A stretch of 64,000 nucleotides of DNA from an uncultured Lachnospiraceae bacterium (GTDB lineage: Bacteria > Bacillota > Clostridia > Lachnospirales > Lachnospiraceae): NCBI GenBank assembly GCA_910588875.1, contig CAJURT010000001.1, positions 110,505 to 174,504 on the forward strand, read 5' to 3'. A program made the translations under genes and the position numbers. Under the pieces are notes generated by a model. The model was not told where the DNA came from, ran no database searches, and worked only from the letters and a program-made list of their open reading frames with translations. Shown here in pieces: positions 33,786 to 43,004 of the stretch (positions are counted from its first letter, which is position 1; each line of letters starts with the position of its first letter).

Positions 33786-36284
33786 ATGGACAAAGTATTA
33801 TATGATTTAATGGATTGGGCGGCGATTGAGGAGCTGGTGTATTCGGAGGCGGCCAGGCCGCAGGATCTGCTGGGGCCGCATGTGACAGAGGAAGGGCTGC
33901 TGATCCAGGCGTTTGTTCCGACCGCAGAAAAGATAGCGGTAAAACTGACGGGCAGCGGGAAAGAATATCCCATGGAGATGCAGGATGAGAACGGCTTTTT
34001 TGCCGTGCTGGTACCGAGAAAGAGCGTCACGGATTACACCCTGCTGGTAACCTATGACAATGGGAGCCAGGCAGAGATGCATGACCCCTATGCGTTTGGA
34101 ACCCAGTACAGTGAGGCGGAGTTAAAGAAGTTCGAGGCGGGCATCTACTATGATGTCTACAAGAAGATGGGTGCACATCCCATGGAGATCAAGGGCGTGA
34201 AGGGAGTGCTGTTCTCCGTGTGGGCGCCATGCGCCATGCGGGTGAGTGTGGTGGGCCAGTTCAATCAGTGGGACGGGCGGCGCCATCAGATGAAGCAGCT
34301 GGACGGATATGGGATATTCGAGTTGTTTATTCCGGGGCTGGACGTGGGGACGGTTTATAAGTATGAGATAAAAAACCGGAAGGGGGAGCCCATGCTTAAG
34401 GCTGACCCTTACGCAAATTATGCAGAACTGCGCCCGAATAATGCATCAGTGGTATGGGATATCGGGAAGTTTGCCTGGACAGACAGCCAGTGGATGGACG
34501 AACGGAAAAAGGGCGATTCCAAAACAAAACCCATGGCAATCTATGAGATGCATTTAGGTTCCTGGATCCGCAAGTCTATCCAGGTGGATGAGGAAGGCAA
34601 GGAGGTTGTGGGAACTGAGTTCTACAATTACCGTGAGATTGCGCCCCGCCTGGCAGAGTATGTGAAGGAGATGGGATATACCCATGTGGAACTGATGCCG
34701 GTGATGGAACATCCCCTGGACGCATCCTGGGGATACCAGGTGACAGGGTATTATGCGCCTACCAGCCGCTATGGCACGCCGGATGACTTTATGTATTTTA
34801 TGAATTACTTGCATGAACAGGGGATCGGGGTGATCCTGGACTGGGTTCCGGCCCATTTCCCGAGGGATGCTTACGGGATGGCCTGTTTTGACGGCAGCTG
34901 TGTATATGAGCATCAGGATCCGCGGCAGGGTTCACACCCTCACTGGGGAACCCTGATTTACAATTACGGACGGCCCCAGGTGAAAAATTTCCTGATTGCC
35001 AATGCCCTATTCTGGGCGGAGCAGTATCATGCGGACGGAATCCGCATGGATGCGGTAGCTTCCATGCTGTATCTGGACTACGGGAAGAACGATGGTGAAT
35101 GGGTGGCCAATATTTACGGCGGCCATGAAAACCTGGAGGCAGTCGAATTCTTAAAGCATCTGAATTCCGTGTTTAAAGGGCGCAAGAACGGTGCATTGCT
35201 GATAGCAGAGGAATCTACAGCCTGGCCGCAGATTACCGGCGATGTGAAGGACAACGGCTTAGGCTTTGACTACAAATGGAACATGGGCTGGATGAATGAT
35301 TTTATCGGTTATATGTCCTATGACCCATATTTCAGGAATCATCACTATGGGGAACTTACCTTCAGCATGCTATATGCATACAGTGAGGATTTCGTGCTGG
35401 TGTTCTCCCATGACGAGGTGGTGCATGGCAAATATTCCATGTTGTGCAAGATGCCGGGAGAGACGTATGAGGCGAAGGCGAATAACCTGCGGGCGGCCTA
35501 TGGCTTTATGTACGGGCATCCGGGCAAGAAGCTGATGTTTATGGGGCAGGAGTTTGCACAGGTCTCTGAGTGGAATGAGAATGTGGAATTGCCCTGGAAT
35601 GTACTGGAATATCCGGTGCATAAAAAGACCCAGGATTATGTGAAGGCGCTGAACCAGCTATACCGGATGCATCCGGCGCTATACCAGAAGGACTTCCACC
35701 CCGACGGGTTTGAGTGGATCAACTGTTCGCGGAGTGAGGACAATATCGTATCGTTCCTGAGAAAGACGGGGAAGCCGGAAGAGACGCTGCTCTTTGTCTG
35801 TAATTTTGCTCCGGTGGAGCACGAAAAATTCCAGGTGGGTGTTCCGTTTTATGGAAAATATAAGGAGATCTTAAACAGTGACGCAGAGATTTTTGGCGGC
35901 AGCGGCAAAGGCAACCCACGGGCGAAGACGAGTAAGCAGGAGGAGTGGGATGACCGGGAGAATTCCCTGGTGATCGACCTTCCGCCCATGTGTACGCTGG
36001 TGTTCTCCTGCACTCCGGTGAAGCCGCCAAAGAAGGCAGTGAAAAAGGCGGAAGCAGCAGGCAAGGACGCTGCGGGGGAGAAGAAGGCGGAAGCCGCAAA
36101 AAGGAAAGCTGCGGCAGAGAAAAAGGAGAAGGCTGCCGTGGCGAAAAAATCCGGAGAGGGAAGCAGCACAAGGAAGAAAGGGCAAGAAAGCGCTGAGGGA
36201 ACCAAGGCGAAAAAGACTGCAGAAAAAAAGGCAACGGGAAAAAGCGCTGCCACCAAAAAAACAGGGCAGGCAGAAGTAAAATAG
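33786..36284 (+). CDS. glgB: 1,4-alpha-glucan branching enzyme with lysine/alanine-rich tail
   Basis: 832 residues. A CBM48 domain (~130-215, WAPCAMRVSVVGQFNQWDG) precedes the GH13 barrel, with nucleophile Asp in GIRMDAVASML (~421), acid/base Glu in LIAEESTAWP (~475) and Asp in FSHDEVVHG (~544). It makes alpha-1,6 branches in glycogen. From ~745 to the end the protein carries an extra ~88-residue tail of Lys, Ala, Glu and Gly resembling histone H1, not part of usual GlgB enzymes. The start has AAAGGGGG upstream. No other glycogen gene is adjacent. Confidence 0.95.
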   Translation: MDKVLYDLMDWAAIEELVYSEAARPQDLLGPHVTEEGLLIQAFVPTAEKIAVKLTGSGKEYPMEMQDENGFFAVLVPRKSVTDYTLLVTYDNGSQAEMHDPYAFGTQYSEAELKKFEAGIYYDVYKKMGAHPMEIKGVKGVLFSVWAPCAMRVSVVGQFNQWDGRRHQMKQLDGYGIFELFIPGLDVGTVYKYEIKNRKGEPMLKADPYANYAELRPNNASVVWDIGKFAWTDSQWMDERKKGDSKTKPMAIYEMHLGSWIRKSIQVDEEGKEVVGTEFYNYREIAPRLAEYVKEMGYTHVELMPVMEHPLDASWGYQVTGYYAPTSRYGTPDDFMYFMNYLHEQGIGVILDWVPAHFPRDAYGMACFDGSCVYEHQDPRQGSHPHWGTLIYNYGRPQVKNFLIANALFWAEQYHADGIRMDAVASMLYLDYGKNDGEWVANIYGGHENLEAVEFLKHLNSVFKGRKNGALLIAEESTAWPQITGDVKDNGLGFDYKWNMGWMNDFIGYMSYDPYFRNHHYGELTFSMLYAYSEDFVLVFSHDEVVHGKYSMLCKMPGETYEAKANNLRAAYGFMYGHPGKKLMFMGQEFAQVSEWNENVELPWNVLEYPVHKKTQDYVKALNQLYRMHPALYQKDFHPDGFEWINCSRSEDNIVSFLRKTGKPEETLLFVCNFAPVEHEKFQVGVPFYGKYKEILNSDAEIFGGSGKGNPRAKTSKQEEWDDRENSLVIDLPPMCTLVFSCTPVKPPKKAVKKAEAAGKDAAGEKKAEAAKRKAAAEKKEKAAVAKKSGEGSSTRKKGQESAEGTKAKKTAEKKATGKSAATKKTGQAEVK

Positions 36285-36296
36285 CGGATTAGGATC

Positions 36297-36334
36297 AATA
36301 CCTCAACCGGCTGATATGGGCCGGTTGAGGTATT
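36297..36334. terminator. Bidirectional terminator between glgB and pyrC
   Basis: Perfect 15-bp stem AATACCTCAACCGGC with its complement at 36320-36334 and an 8-base loop, with T-rich ends for both convergent genes. Confidence 0.85.
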
Positions 36335-36341
36335 TTAGCAT

Positions 36342-37658
36342 TCACTCCTGTGCTGCTGCCGGCGTATCCTGATATACGATTTGGCCACCGCAGATGGTAT
36401 ACTTTACTTTTCCGAACAGCCGCTCCCCGATAAAGGGAGAATTGGAAGCTTTTGAGGCAAACTCTGTCACTGTCCACAGTTCGCTGGGGTCAAAAAGCAC
36501 GATGTCTGCATCTGCGCCAACGGCCAAAAAGCCTTTATCCAGGCGGTACAGGCGGGCCGGGTTGAGGCTCATCTTTTCTATCACCTGCAGCAGGGAAAGA
36601 TAGCCGGTATGGAACAGGTTGGTGACGGCCAGCGCCAATGAGGTTTCCAGACCAATAATACCGCTGGGGGCTTCGGTCAGCGGGCGTGCTTTTTCCTCCG
36701 GGCTGTGTGGGGCGTGGTCAGTGGCAATGATATCGATGACACCCCTTTGGAGGCCTTTTAGGATTTCCTCCCTGTCCAGTTCCGTGCGGAGAGGCGGGTT
36801 CATCTTGGCCAGTGAGCCGTATTTCAGGACGGCATTTTCATCCAGGGAAAAGTGGTGGGGGGTAACCTCAGCCATGATGTGGGCGCCCAGCTGCTTTGCC
36901 AGTTCCACCATGCGAACAGAATTGCCGGAACTGATATGCTGGATATCAATACTGGCTCCGGTATGCAGGGCCAGCATGCAATCCCGGGCCACCATCACGT
37001 CCTCCGCCAGGGAGGGGGAGCCGCCGATGCCCAGCTGGCGGGAGACATTTCCCTGATGGATGCCATTGTTCTGGATGAAGGAAGGATCTTCTTCATGGAA
37101 GCTTAGCGGGACATCCAGGCGGACTGCTTCCTCCATGGCGTGTTTTACCAGGGAAGCATCCATAAGCGGAAGGCCATCATCCGTAAATCCGACAGCCCCA
37201 TGCTGTTTTAACAGGTTCATATCCGTCAATTCCCTGCCCTTCATGCCCAGGGTGATTGCGGCGGCAGGAAGGACATGGATACCGGTTTTTCTGCCTTCCG
37301 CCAGGATATATTCCACAGTTTCCACATTATCGACAGGGGGTTTGGTGTTGGCCATGCAGACAACCGTGGTAAAGCCCCCTTTGGCGGCGGCTCTGGCGCC
37401 GGTGCGGATGTCTTCCTTATAAGTCAGGCCCGGATCCCGGAAATGGACATGGACATCGATCAGCCCGGGTGCAACGGCCAGGCCGTCTGCATCCAGGAGA
37501 ATCAGGCCCGGATCCCTGGCAGAGGCTTCTTCGGAAAGAAATCTGCTGCTGATCCCGGCACCCATGGCAATGATTTTACCCTGATCAATGGCCAGGTCCA
37601 TGATTGCATCGGTTTGGGATTTGGGGTCGATGATGCGGCCATTCTGGATGATAAGCAT
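36342..37658 (-). CDS. pyrC: Dihydroorotase
   Basis: 438 residues of the amidohydrolase barrel. Metal ligands are in DVHVHFRDPG (HxH), and ATDHAPHSPEEK gives the catalytic Asp. Other motifs are TVVCMANTKPP and FHEEDPS. It closes carbamoyl aspartate to dihydroorotate in pyrimidine synthesis. ATG 37658 (MLIIQNGRII) has GGAGGACAAATT directly upstream; the longer frame is rejected. It lies 49 bases downstream of the thrE pair and may be cotranscribed. Confidence 0.95.
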   Translation of the reverse strand: MLIIQNGRIIDPKSQTDAIMDLAIDQGKIIAMGAGISSRFLSEEASARDPGLILLDADGLAVAPGLIDVHVHFRDPGLTYKEDIRTGARAAAKGGFTTVVCMANTKPPVDNVETVEYILAEGRKTGIHVLPAAAITLGMKGRELTDMNLLKQHGAVGFTDDGLPLMDASLVKHAMEEAVRLDVPLSFHEEDPSFIQNNGIHQGNVSRQLGIGGSPSLAEDVMVARDCMLALHTGASIDIQHISSGNSVRMVELAKQLGAHIMAEVTPHHFSLDENAVLKYGSLAKMNPPLRTELDREEILKGLQRGVIDIIATDHAPHSPEEKARPLTEAPSGIIGLETSLALAVTNLFHTGYLSLLQVIEKMSLNPARLYRLDKGFLAVGADADIVLFDPSELWTVTEFASKASNSPFIGERLFGKVKYTICGGQIVYQDTPAAAQE

Positions 37659-37707
37659 AATTTGTCCTCCATTATAATAAAGTATGTTATATGATTTTGC
37701 AGGGGTG

Positions 37708-38136
37708 TCAGCGGCGGTGAAACCATTTTTCAGGAAGTTCGAACACAAACACAATTCCCAGCACGATGGCGACAGCCGCTTTCACAGCGCCGTATCCGGT
37801 TTCCAGGGCCATCTGCAGCTGGTTGCTGACCGCGTAATAGGCGGCCCAGTAAACACCGGCCCCCGGCACCAGAGGAAAGATTCCGGAAATCAGGAAGAGA
37901 GTGGCAGGGCAGCGTTTGCGGACGGCAAACCAGCGTGACAGCAATATGACGACCACAGTGGCAAAAAAGGTGGCGGCGGTGGCAGAGGTGCCAGGCAGCA
38001 GGCACAGATAGACCAGCCAGCCGATACCGCCGATCAGCCCGCAGTAAGGATAGTAAAGGGCAGGGACGCCAAAAAGCAGGGAAAACCCTACTGTGCCAGC
38101 ACCTGCGGCCAATACCTGCAGAACCAGTTTTATCAT
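37708..38136 (-). CDS. Threonine/serine exporter, ThrE_2 (DUF3815) half
   Basis: 142 residues, four or five hydrophobic helices (LLFGVPALYYPYCGLIGGIGWLVY, LFLISGIFPLVPGAGVYW) matching the C-terminal half of ThrE exporters. It is encoded 52 bases downstream of the partner half. Confidence 0.82.
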   Translation of the reverse strand: MIKLVLQVLAAGAGTVGFSLLFGVPALYYPYCGLIGGIGWLVYLCLLPGTSATAATFFATVVVILLSRWFAVRKRCPATLFLISGIFPLVPGAGVYWAAYYAVSNQLQMALETGYGAVKAAVAIVLGIVFVFELPEKWFHRR

Positions 38137-38188
38137 TAGTATCCGTCTCCTTTCACAGGGAAATGAAATATTCCGTCAGGAAGCGCTG

Positions 38189-39001
38189 CTAGAGCAGCGC
38201 CCCGCCAACCATCTTATTATAAAGCGCCATCATAAACCCAACTCCCATGGCAATGCAGAAAAAGACGAGTACAGCATCCAGCATCCGCACGGAACCGGAA
38301 ATATAGTCCCCGTCTGCCATGTCGCGGATGGCATTGGTAAAGGCAACGCCCGGAACCATAATGATAATGCCGCCCACCAGCATGGATTCCAGGTGGGTTC
38401 CCGGGAACATGCGGTGGCAGAGGATGCTTAAGAAGGTTACCCAGGCGCTTCCTACAATATTGCAGACGATTTTTGAAAAATGTGGTTTGCCGATTCTCAG
38501 AAGATACAGGTAGAGCAGGATGCCGATCCCCACCGTGCAGAGGGCGTCCTGCCAGCCGCCTCCGAACAGATAACTGAAGCAGGCCCCGGAAAATCCGGCG
38601 GCAGCGGTTTGCAGCTTCTGAGGAAAGTCTGGCATATGTTGGATCCGTTTCAGTTCCTGTTGTACCTGGTCTAAGGTATAGGCGCCGTTTTCGATCTGGC
38701 GGGAGAGTTGGTTTACTTCTGCAACCCGTCCCAGGTTGGCGCCATTGACAGGGATCAGGAGTACCTTGGCAAATTGGGCCTCCCTCCCCTCCTCATCTCC
38801 GGAGGTAAGGAAGATGCCGTTGCTGAGCACAAAGGCGCTGGCTGATGTGAGACCAAAATGCCTGCAGATCCGATAGATAGTCTCTTCTACGCGGAAGATT
38901 TCTGCCCCGTTCTCCAGCAGAAGCTTTCCCGCCTCCAGGGCGGCCAGCAGAATCTCCCGGTCATGTCCTGATTGTTCCATAAGCTGAATGCCTTTCTTCA
39001 T
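38189..39001 (-). CDS. Threonine/serine exporter, ThrE (DUF1212) half
   Basis: 270 residues: a cytoplasmic N-terminal region (ALEAGKLLLENGAEIFRVEETI, the DUF1212 signature) and about five C-terminal membrane helices including GGIIIMVPGVAFTNAIRDMADGD. With the ThrE_2 protein it should form a two-subunit amino-acid exporter. The start has AAAGGG upstream; an internal Met (MEQSGHD) is possible. Confidence 0.87.
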   Translation of the reverse strand: MKKGIQLMEQSGHDREILLAALEAGKLLLENGAEIFRVEETIYRICRHFGLTSASAFVLSNGIFLTSGDEEGREAQFAKVLLIPVNGANLGRVAEVNQLSRQIENGAYTLDQVQQELKRIQHMPDFPQKLQTAAAGFSGACFSYLFGGGWQDALCTVGIGILLYLYLLRIGKPHFSKIVCNIVGSAWVTFLSILCHRMFPGTHLESMLVGGIIIMVPGVAFTNAIRDMADGDYISGSVRMLDAVLVFFCIAMGVGFMMALYNKMVGGALL

Positions 39002-39059
39002 GAAATGCCCTTTCCCCTGGCGGGGCGGGAATGGTGGTTACTGCCGGCCAAAGGCGGTC

Positions 39060-39770
39060 CTACACCAAAAAGCTTTGCCCCTCCTGCCGGATATCGGCGA
39101 TCTTATCCCGGTAAGGCTCCGAACAGGGCAGTTCTTTTAGGCGTTTGATGAGCCCATAATCTTCCCAGAAATGCATGGGGAATACCATCCCGGCCCCCAC
39201 GGTTTCCATAAATTCGTGGAGTCCCAGATAAAACCAGTCCTCCTGGCGCCCGTCCAGAGGCAGCATGGCCACATCCGGGACAATCCCGTGGTCACGGATT
39301 TTTTCCAGTTCCCGGCGGTAATTGGCATTGATATTATTGTTCCAGGCTTTAGACTCGCCGTTCCATTTCCAGTTGTTCAGGTCACCGGCATGATAGAGGG
39401 AAAGCCCGTTGTTTTCCACCAGGAAGGCAACGCCCTCATCTGTGGAATGAAATGCGGTGACGCGGGTACCGCCGCCTTCGGCCAGTGCCAGCGTGGTATC
39501 CGGGTCAATGTATTCGGTCCGGCAGAAATGCTTCTCCGGTACCCGGTTCTGCCAGATATCATCAGAGAGGATATAGCGCACATGGGGATATTGCCCGGCC
39601 AGTTCCCAAATGGCAGAAGAGAAATGATCCTGGTGCCGGTGGCTCACCAGAACCAGAAGATCCTTATCTGGGGAAAGTGGGGGGAGCGGTCCCCCGATAT
39701 AGTCAAACAGAAGATATAATTGATCCAGTTCGGCAAGGAAACTGCTGTGATGGATATAGGTTATTTTCAT
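39060..39770 (-). CDS. Metallo-beta-lactamase-fold hydrolase
   Basis: 236 residues. The metal motif is SHRHQDHFSSAIW (HxHxDH), a later His is in LSLYHAGDLNNW and a final one in VFPMHFWEDYG, an UlaG/YcbL-like arrangement. Likely a cytoplasmic phosphodiesterase or lactonase of unknown substrate. CGGAGG lies upstream of the start. Confidence 0.85.
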   Translation of the reverse strand: MKITYIHHSSFLAELDQLYLLFDYIGGPLPPLSPDKDLLVLVSHRHQDHFSSAIWELAGQYPHVRYILSDDIWQNRVPEKHFCRTEYIDPDTTLALAEGGGTRVTAFHSTDEGVAFLVENNGLSLYHAGDLNNWKWNGESKAWNNNINANYRRELEKIRDHGIVPDVAMLPLDGRQEDWFYLGLHEFMETVGAGMVFPMHFWEDYGLIKRLKELPCSEPYRDKIADIRQEGQSFLV

Positions 39771-39866
39771 AAAAAACCTCCGTGACGTGAATTTTGTGAA
39801 CCCATTTTATCATAGTTATGGCGAAAAAAACAGAGGAGGAAATATTTTTTGCGTCTCTAAAACAAT

Positions 39867-39911
39867 AAAAAGGGCAGCAATCCCCACAAAGAGAAGAGGA
39901 TCACTGCCTTT
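39867..39911 (-). terminator. Terminator of the DUF378 gene
   Basis: On the reverse strand AAAGGCAGTGATCC pairs imperfectly with GGATTGCTGCCC and runs into TTTTTAT. Confidence 0.65.
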
Positions 39912-39925
39912 ACGTCCGCCAGTTC

Positions 39926-40141
39926 TTAGGACTGGGTGCGGACATCTCCATTTTGCATATAAAAGCTGATCAGGTAAATCCCACACAGGCCTACCAGTCC
40001 GTAAATAATCCGGGAAAGCCAGCTCATGCCCCCGAACAGGGAGGCCACCAGGTTGAAATCAAAAAATCCGATCAGTCCCCAGTTGACAGCCCCAATGATT
40101 GCGAGGGCCAATGCTGTATTGTCTAAAGCTTTATTTCTCAT
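39926..40141 (-). CDS. DUF378 small membrane protein
   Basis: 71 residues with two hydrophobic helices and the DUF378 pattern (LALAIIGAVNWGLIGFFDFNLVA, IIYGLVGLCGIYL). GGAGGTGGCATT stands before the start. Function unknown; single-gene unit with its own terminator. Confidence 0.85.
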   Translation of the reverse strand: MRNKALDNTALALAIIGAVNWGLIGFFDFNLVASLFGGMSWLSRIIYGLVGLCGIYLISFYMQNGDVRTQS

Positions 40142-40221
40142 AATGCCACCTCCTGTGAAGGTAGTATATGCAGGAGGGAAAATTTTAAAGATGGAAAAAT
40201 CTGGATCAAAGGGAACCGCCT

Positions 40222-41355
40222 TTAATTTGACTTAACCTCTTTCCACAAATCATTATACACACTGTCCACCTCATCCCCAAGATAGCGGAACACCTCACAA
40301 TTCACCAGTGAAGCGATATCCGGGAATACAGATTTATTGTTCTGCAGTTCCTCATCCAACAGGTCAAATGCCCCCTTGTTTGGCGTCGGATAGGTGATAT
40401 ATTCAAAATTCGCCTTGGCGATCTCCGGGCGGCACAAAAAGTCCATCCACTTCTCGGCATTTTCCTTGTTCTTCGCATTTTTCGGAATTACCCAGCAGTC
40501 CAGCCACAGGTTTGTCCCCTCCTCCGGCAGCACATATTCCAGTGTGTAATCCAGTCCCAGGTTTGCCACCTCTTCCTGGATATAAAGCATTTCCCCGGAA
40601 TAGATTACGCCGACAGCCGCCTCGCCGCCGATCATTTTATCCCGTACCTGGTCAATGACATATGCCTGTACCAAGGGCTTCTGATCAACCAGAGCTTGCC
40701 TGGCCTGTTCCAGTTCCCCTGTATCGGTGCTGTTCATGGAGAATCCGTCCTTTTTCAGGGCCACCATGAAGGCATCCCGCACACTGTCCTGCATGAGGAT
40801 TTCACCACTCAGCTTCTCATCCCACAGATCTGCCCATTTGGTAGGGGGAGCCACGTCCAGTTCCTCCAAACGCTTGGTATTATATAAAATACCCACTGTT
40901 CCCCAGCAGTACGGCACGGAATACTTATTTTCCGGGTCAAAGGCAGTGGACATTTCCATGTATGCCGGGTCGATCTGGCTGATGTTGGGGACATTGTCAA
41001 AATTAACCTCCGCCAGCAGATCGTTTTCCACCATCTTCTGAATCATATAATCGGAAGGGCATACCACGTCATAGGTGACGGCGCCGGCCTCAATGATCGG
41101 ATACATTTCCTCATTGGTCTCAAACAGGTCATAGATCACCCGGATGCCAGTCTCCTCCTCAAACTGGGTGATTACATCCTCATCAATGTATTCGCCCCAG
41201 TTATAGACATATAGTTCATCCGAAGCCTCTTTGCCCGCCCCGGCATCAGAGGTGCTGCTGTTGCTTGACTGCCCGCCGGAAGCCCCGCCTTTGCAGCCTG
41301 CCAGGCAGAGGGACAAAGCCGCTGCCAGGCCATACATCATCACAATTTTTTTCAT
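40222..41355 (-). CDS. potD: Spermidine/putrescine-binding lipoprotein
   Basis: 377 residues with a lipobox (CLAGC) at ~20 and the PotD fold: ELYVYNWGEYIDEDVI, VVCPSDYMIQKM, CWGTVGILYNTKR and GEMLYIQEE. It captures polyamine outside the cell for PotABC. It is the last gene of the operon. Confidence 0.94.
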   Translation of the reverse strand: MKKIVMMYGLAAALSLCLAGCKGGASGGQSSNSSTSDAGAGKEASDELYVYNWGEYIDEDVITQFEEETGIRVIYDLFETNEEMYPIIEAGAVTYDVVCPSDYMIQKMVENDLLAEVNFDNVPNISQIDPAYMEMSTAFDPENKYSVPYCWGTVGILYNTKRLEELDVAPPTKWADLWDEKLSGEILMQDSVRDAFMVALKKDGFSMNSTDTGELEQARQALVDQKPLVQAYVIDQVRDKMIGGEAAVGVIYSGEMLYIQEEVANLGLDYTLEYVLPEEGTNLWLDCWVIPKNAKNKENAEKWMDFLCRPEIAKANFEYITYPTPNKGAFDLLDEELQNNKSVFPDIASLVNCEVFRYLGDEVDSVYNDLWKEVKSN

Positions 41356-41391
41356 AACCGTTTCCTCCTTTTTGGCATTTTTCCAGATGCC

Positions 41392-42186
41392 TTATTTCTC
41401 TGCATTCTTCCGCGGTGCAAAATTTGTAAAAATCAAAAGCGTCAGCACCGTAAGAAAAATTACCGTAGACAATGCGTACATGGAAGGTCTGATCCCCCGG
41501 CGCACTTCACTATATATTAATGTGGACAAGGTGTTGATCCCTGCCCCCTTGGTAAAATGGGTGATAATAAAATCATCCAGCGACATGGTAAATGCCAGCA
41601 GGAAACCGGACAGCACTCCAGGCAGGATATCCGGAAACACTACCTTAAAGAAGGCATAAACCGGGCCTGCCCCCAGATCCATGGCAGCTTCGTAGGTGGA
41701 GCGGCTGGTCTGCTTTAGTTTGGGCATTACGCTCAGGATCACATAGGGAATATTAAAGGTGATATGGGCGATCAGGATCGTCTGAAAACCCAGGGAAATC
41801 CCAAAGGCGATAAATGCCAGCATAAGGGAAATCCCAGTCACAATGTCGGCGTTCAGCATGGGGATATTAGTGATGCCCATGACAATGGCCCGGGGCACAG
41901 CCTTCATGCTGTTGATGGCGATACAGGCAGCCACGCCGATGACCGTGGCGATGAGAGCCGACAAAAGGGCGATTAACAATGTGTTGTGCAGCGCTGCCAT
42001 GATATTACGGCTGGCAAACATATCATGGTACCAGCGCAGGGTAAAGCCTCCCCATTGGGTTCTGGACTTGGAGGAGTTGAAAGATAAAACCATCATGGTG
42101 GCAATCGGGGCATACAAGAAAACCATGATGAAAACGAGATAAAAGTCCTGCCAGGTCCGCCGCAGGAAACGTCGCAGCCGGTTCAT
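41392..42186 (-). CDS. potC: Spermidine/putrescine ABC transporter permease
   Basis: 264 residues, six membrane helices, with the permease EAA-type loop TYEAAMDLGAGPVYAFFKVVFPDILPGVLSG. Its start overlaps the potB stop by one base. Confidence 0.93.
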   Translation of the reverse strand: MNRLRRFLRRTWQDFYLVFIMVFLYAPIATMMVLSFNSSKSRTQWGGFTLRWYHDMFASRNIMAALHNTLLIALLSALIATVIGVAACIAINSMKAVPRAIVMGITNIPMLNADIVTGISLMLAFIAFGISLGFQTILIAHITFNIPYVILSVMPKLKQTSRSTYEAAMDLGAGPVYAFFKVVFPDILPGVLSGFLLAFTMSLDDFIITHFTKGAGINTLSTLIYSEVRRGIRPSMYALSTVIFLTVLTLLIFTNFAPRKNAEK

Positions 42187-43004
42187 CAGAATGCACTCCC
42201 TTCTCCGTTTTTATCGTATTTTGCAATTACAGCCATGCTGATGAGGATAAATACCATCAGCACCAGTGAAAGCCCTGAGCCCAGGTGCCAGTTGCTTCCC
42301 CTGGTGAATTCCTGTTCAATGACATTGCCGATCAGCAGGATCTTGCTGCCGCCCAGCAGGTTGGAGATGACAAAGGTGGTAAGCGCAGGGACGAATACCA
42401 TGGTAATGCCGCTGATAACTCCGGGGACGCTTAATGGGAACCAGATGCGCAGCAGGGTCTGCAGGGAATTCGCCCCCAGGTCCCGGGCAGCATTGATGGT
42501 GTCATCGTCGATCTTGCAGAGCACATTGTAAATCGGCAGTACCATAAACGGCAGGAAATTGTATACCATGCCCAGGATAATGGCGCCAGCCGTATTGATC
42601 AAATTCTGGTTCGGCAGGTGGAGCAGCGAAAGAATGCCGTTAATAACCCCGTTCTTTTCCAAAAGAGTCTGCCAGGCCATCGTCCGCAGCAGAAAATTCA
42701 TCCACATCGGCAGGATGAAGATAAAGACAATAAAGCTTCCCCGCCCAACCCCGCGGTTGCGGAGGATCATTGCCAGGGGGTAGGCAAGAACCAGGCAGAT
42801 CAGCGTGCTGAGGAAGGACAGCCACAGGGACAGCCACAGGGCTTTGGCATGTTCCGGTGTTGCGATGGACACCACATTGGCTGCTGTGAAGATGCCATCC
42901 CGGGTTGTCAGTCCGTAATAAACGATCAAGGCCAGGGGAATGATGATAAATCCCGCCATCCATATCAGATAAGGTGCAGCTAATAATTTCTTACTCATTG
43001 ACAC
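42186..43004 (-). CDS. potB: Spermidine/putrescine ABC transporter permease
   Basis: 272 residues, six membrane helices, EAA loop INAARDLGANSLQTLLRIWFPLSVPGV. It overlaps the potA end by 14 bases, indicating translational coupling. Confidence 0.93.
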   Translation of the reverse strand: MSMSKKLLAAPYLIWMAGFIIIPLALIVYYGLTTRDGIFTAANVVSIATPEHAKALWLSLWLSFLSTLICLVLAYPLAMILRNRGVGRGSFIVFIFILPMWMNFLLRTMAWQTLLEKNGVINGILSLLHLPNQNLINTAGAIILGMVYNFLPFMVLPIYNVLCKIDDDTINAARDLGANSLQTLLRIWFPLSVPGVISGITMVFVPALTTFVISNLLGGSKILLIGNVIEQEFTRGSNWHLGSGLSLVLMVFILISMAVIAKYDKNGEGSAF

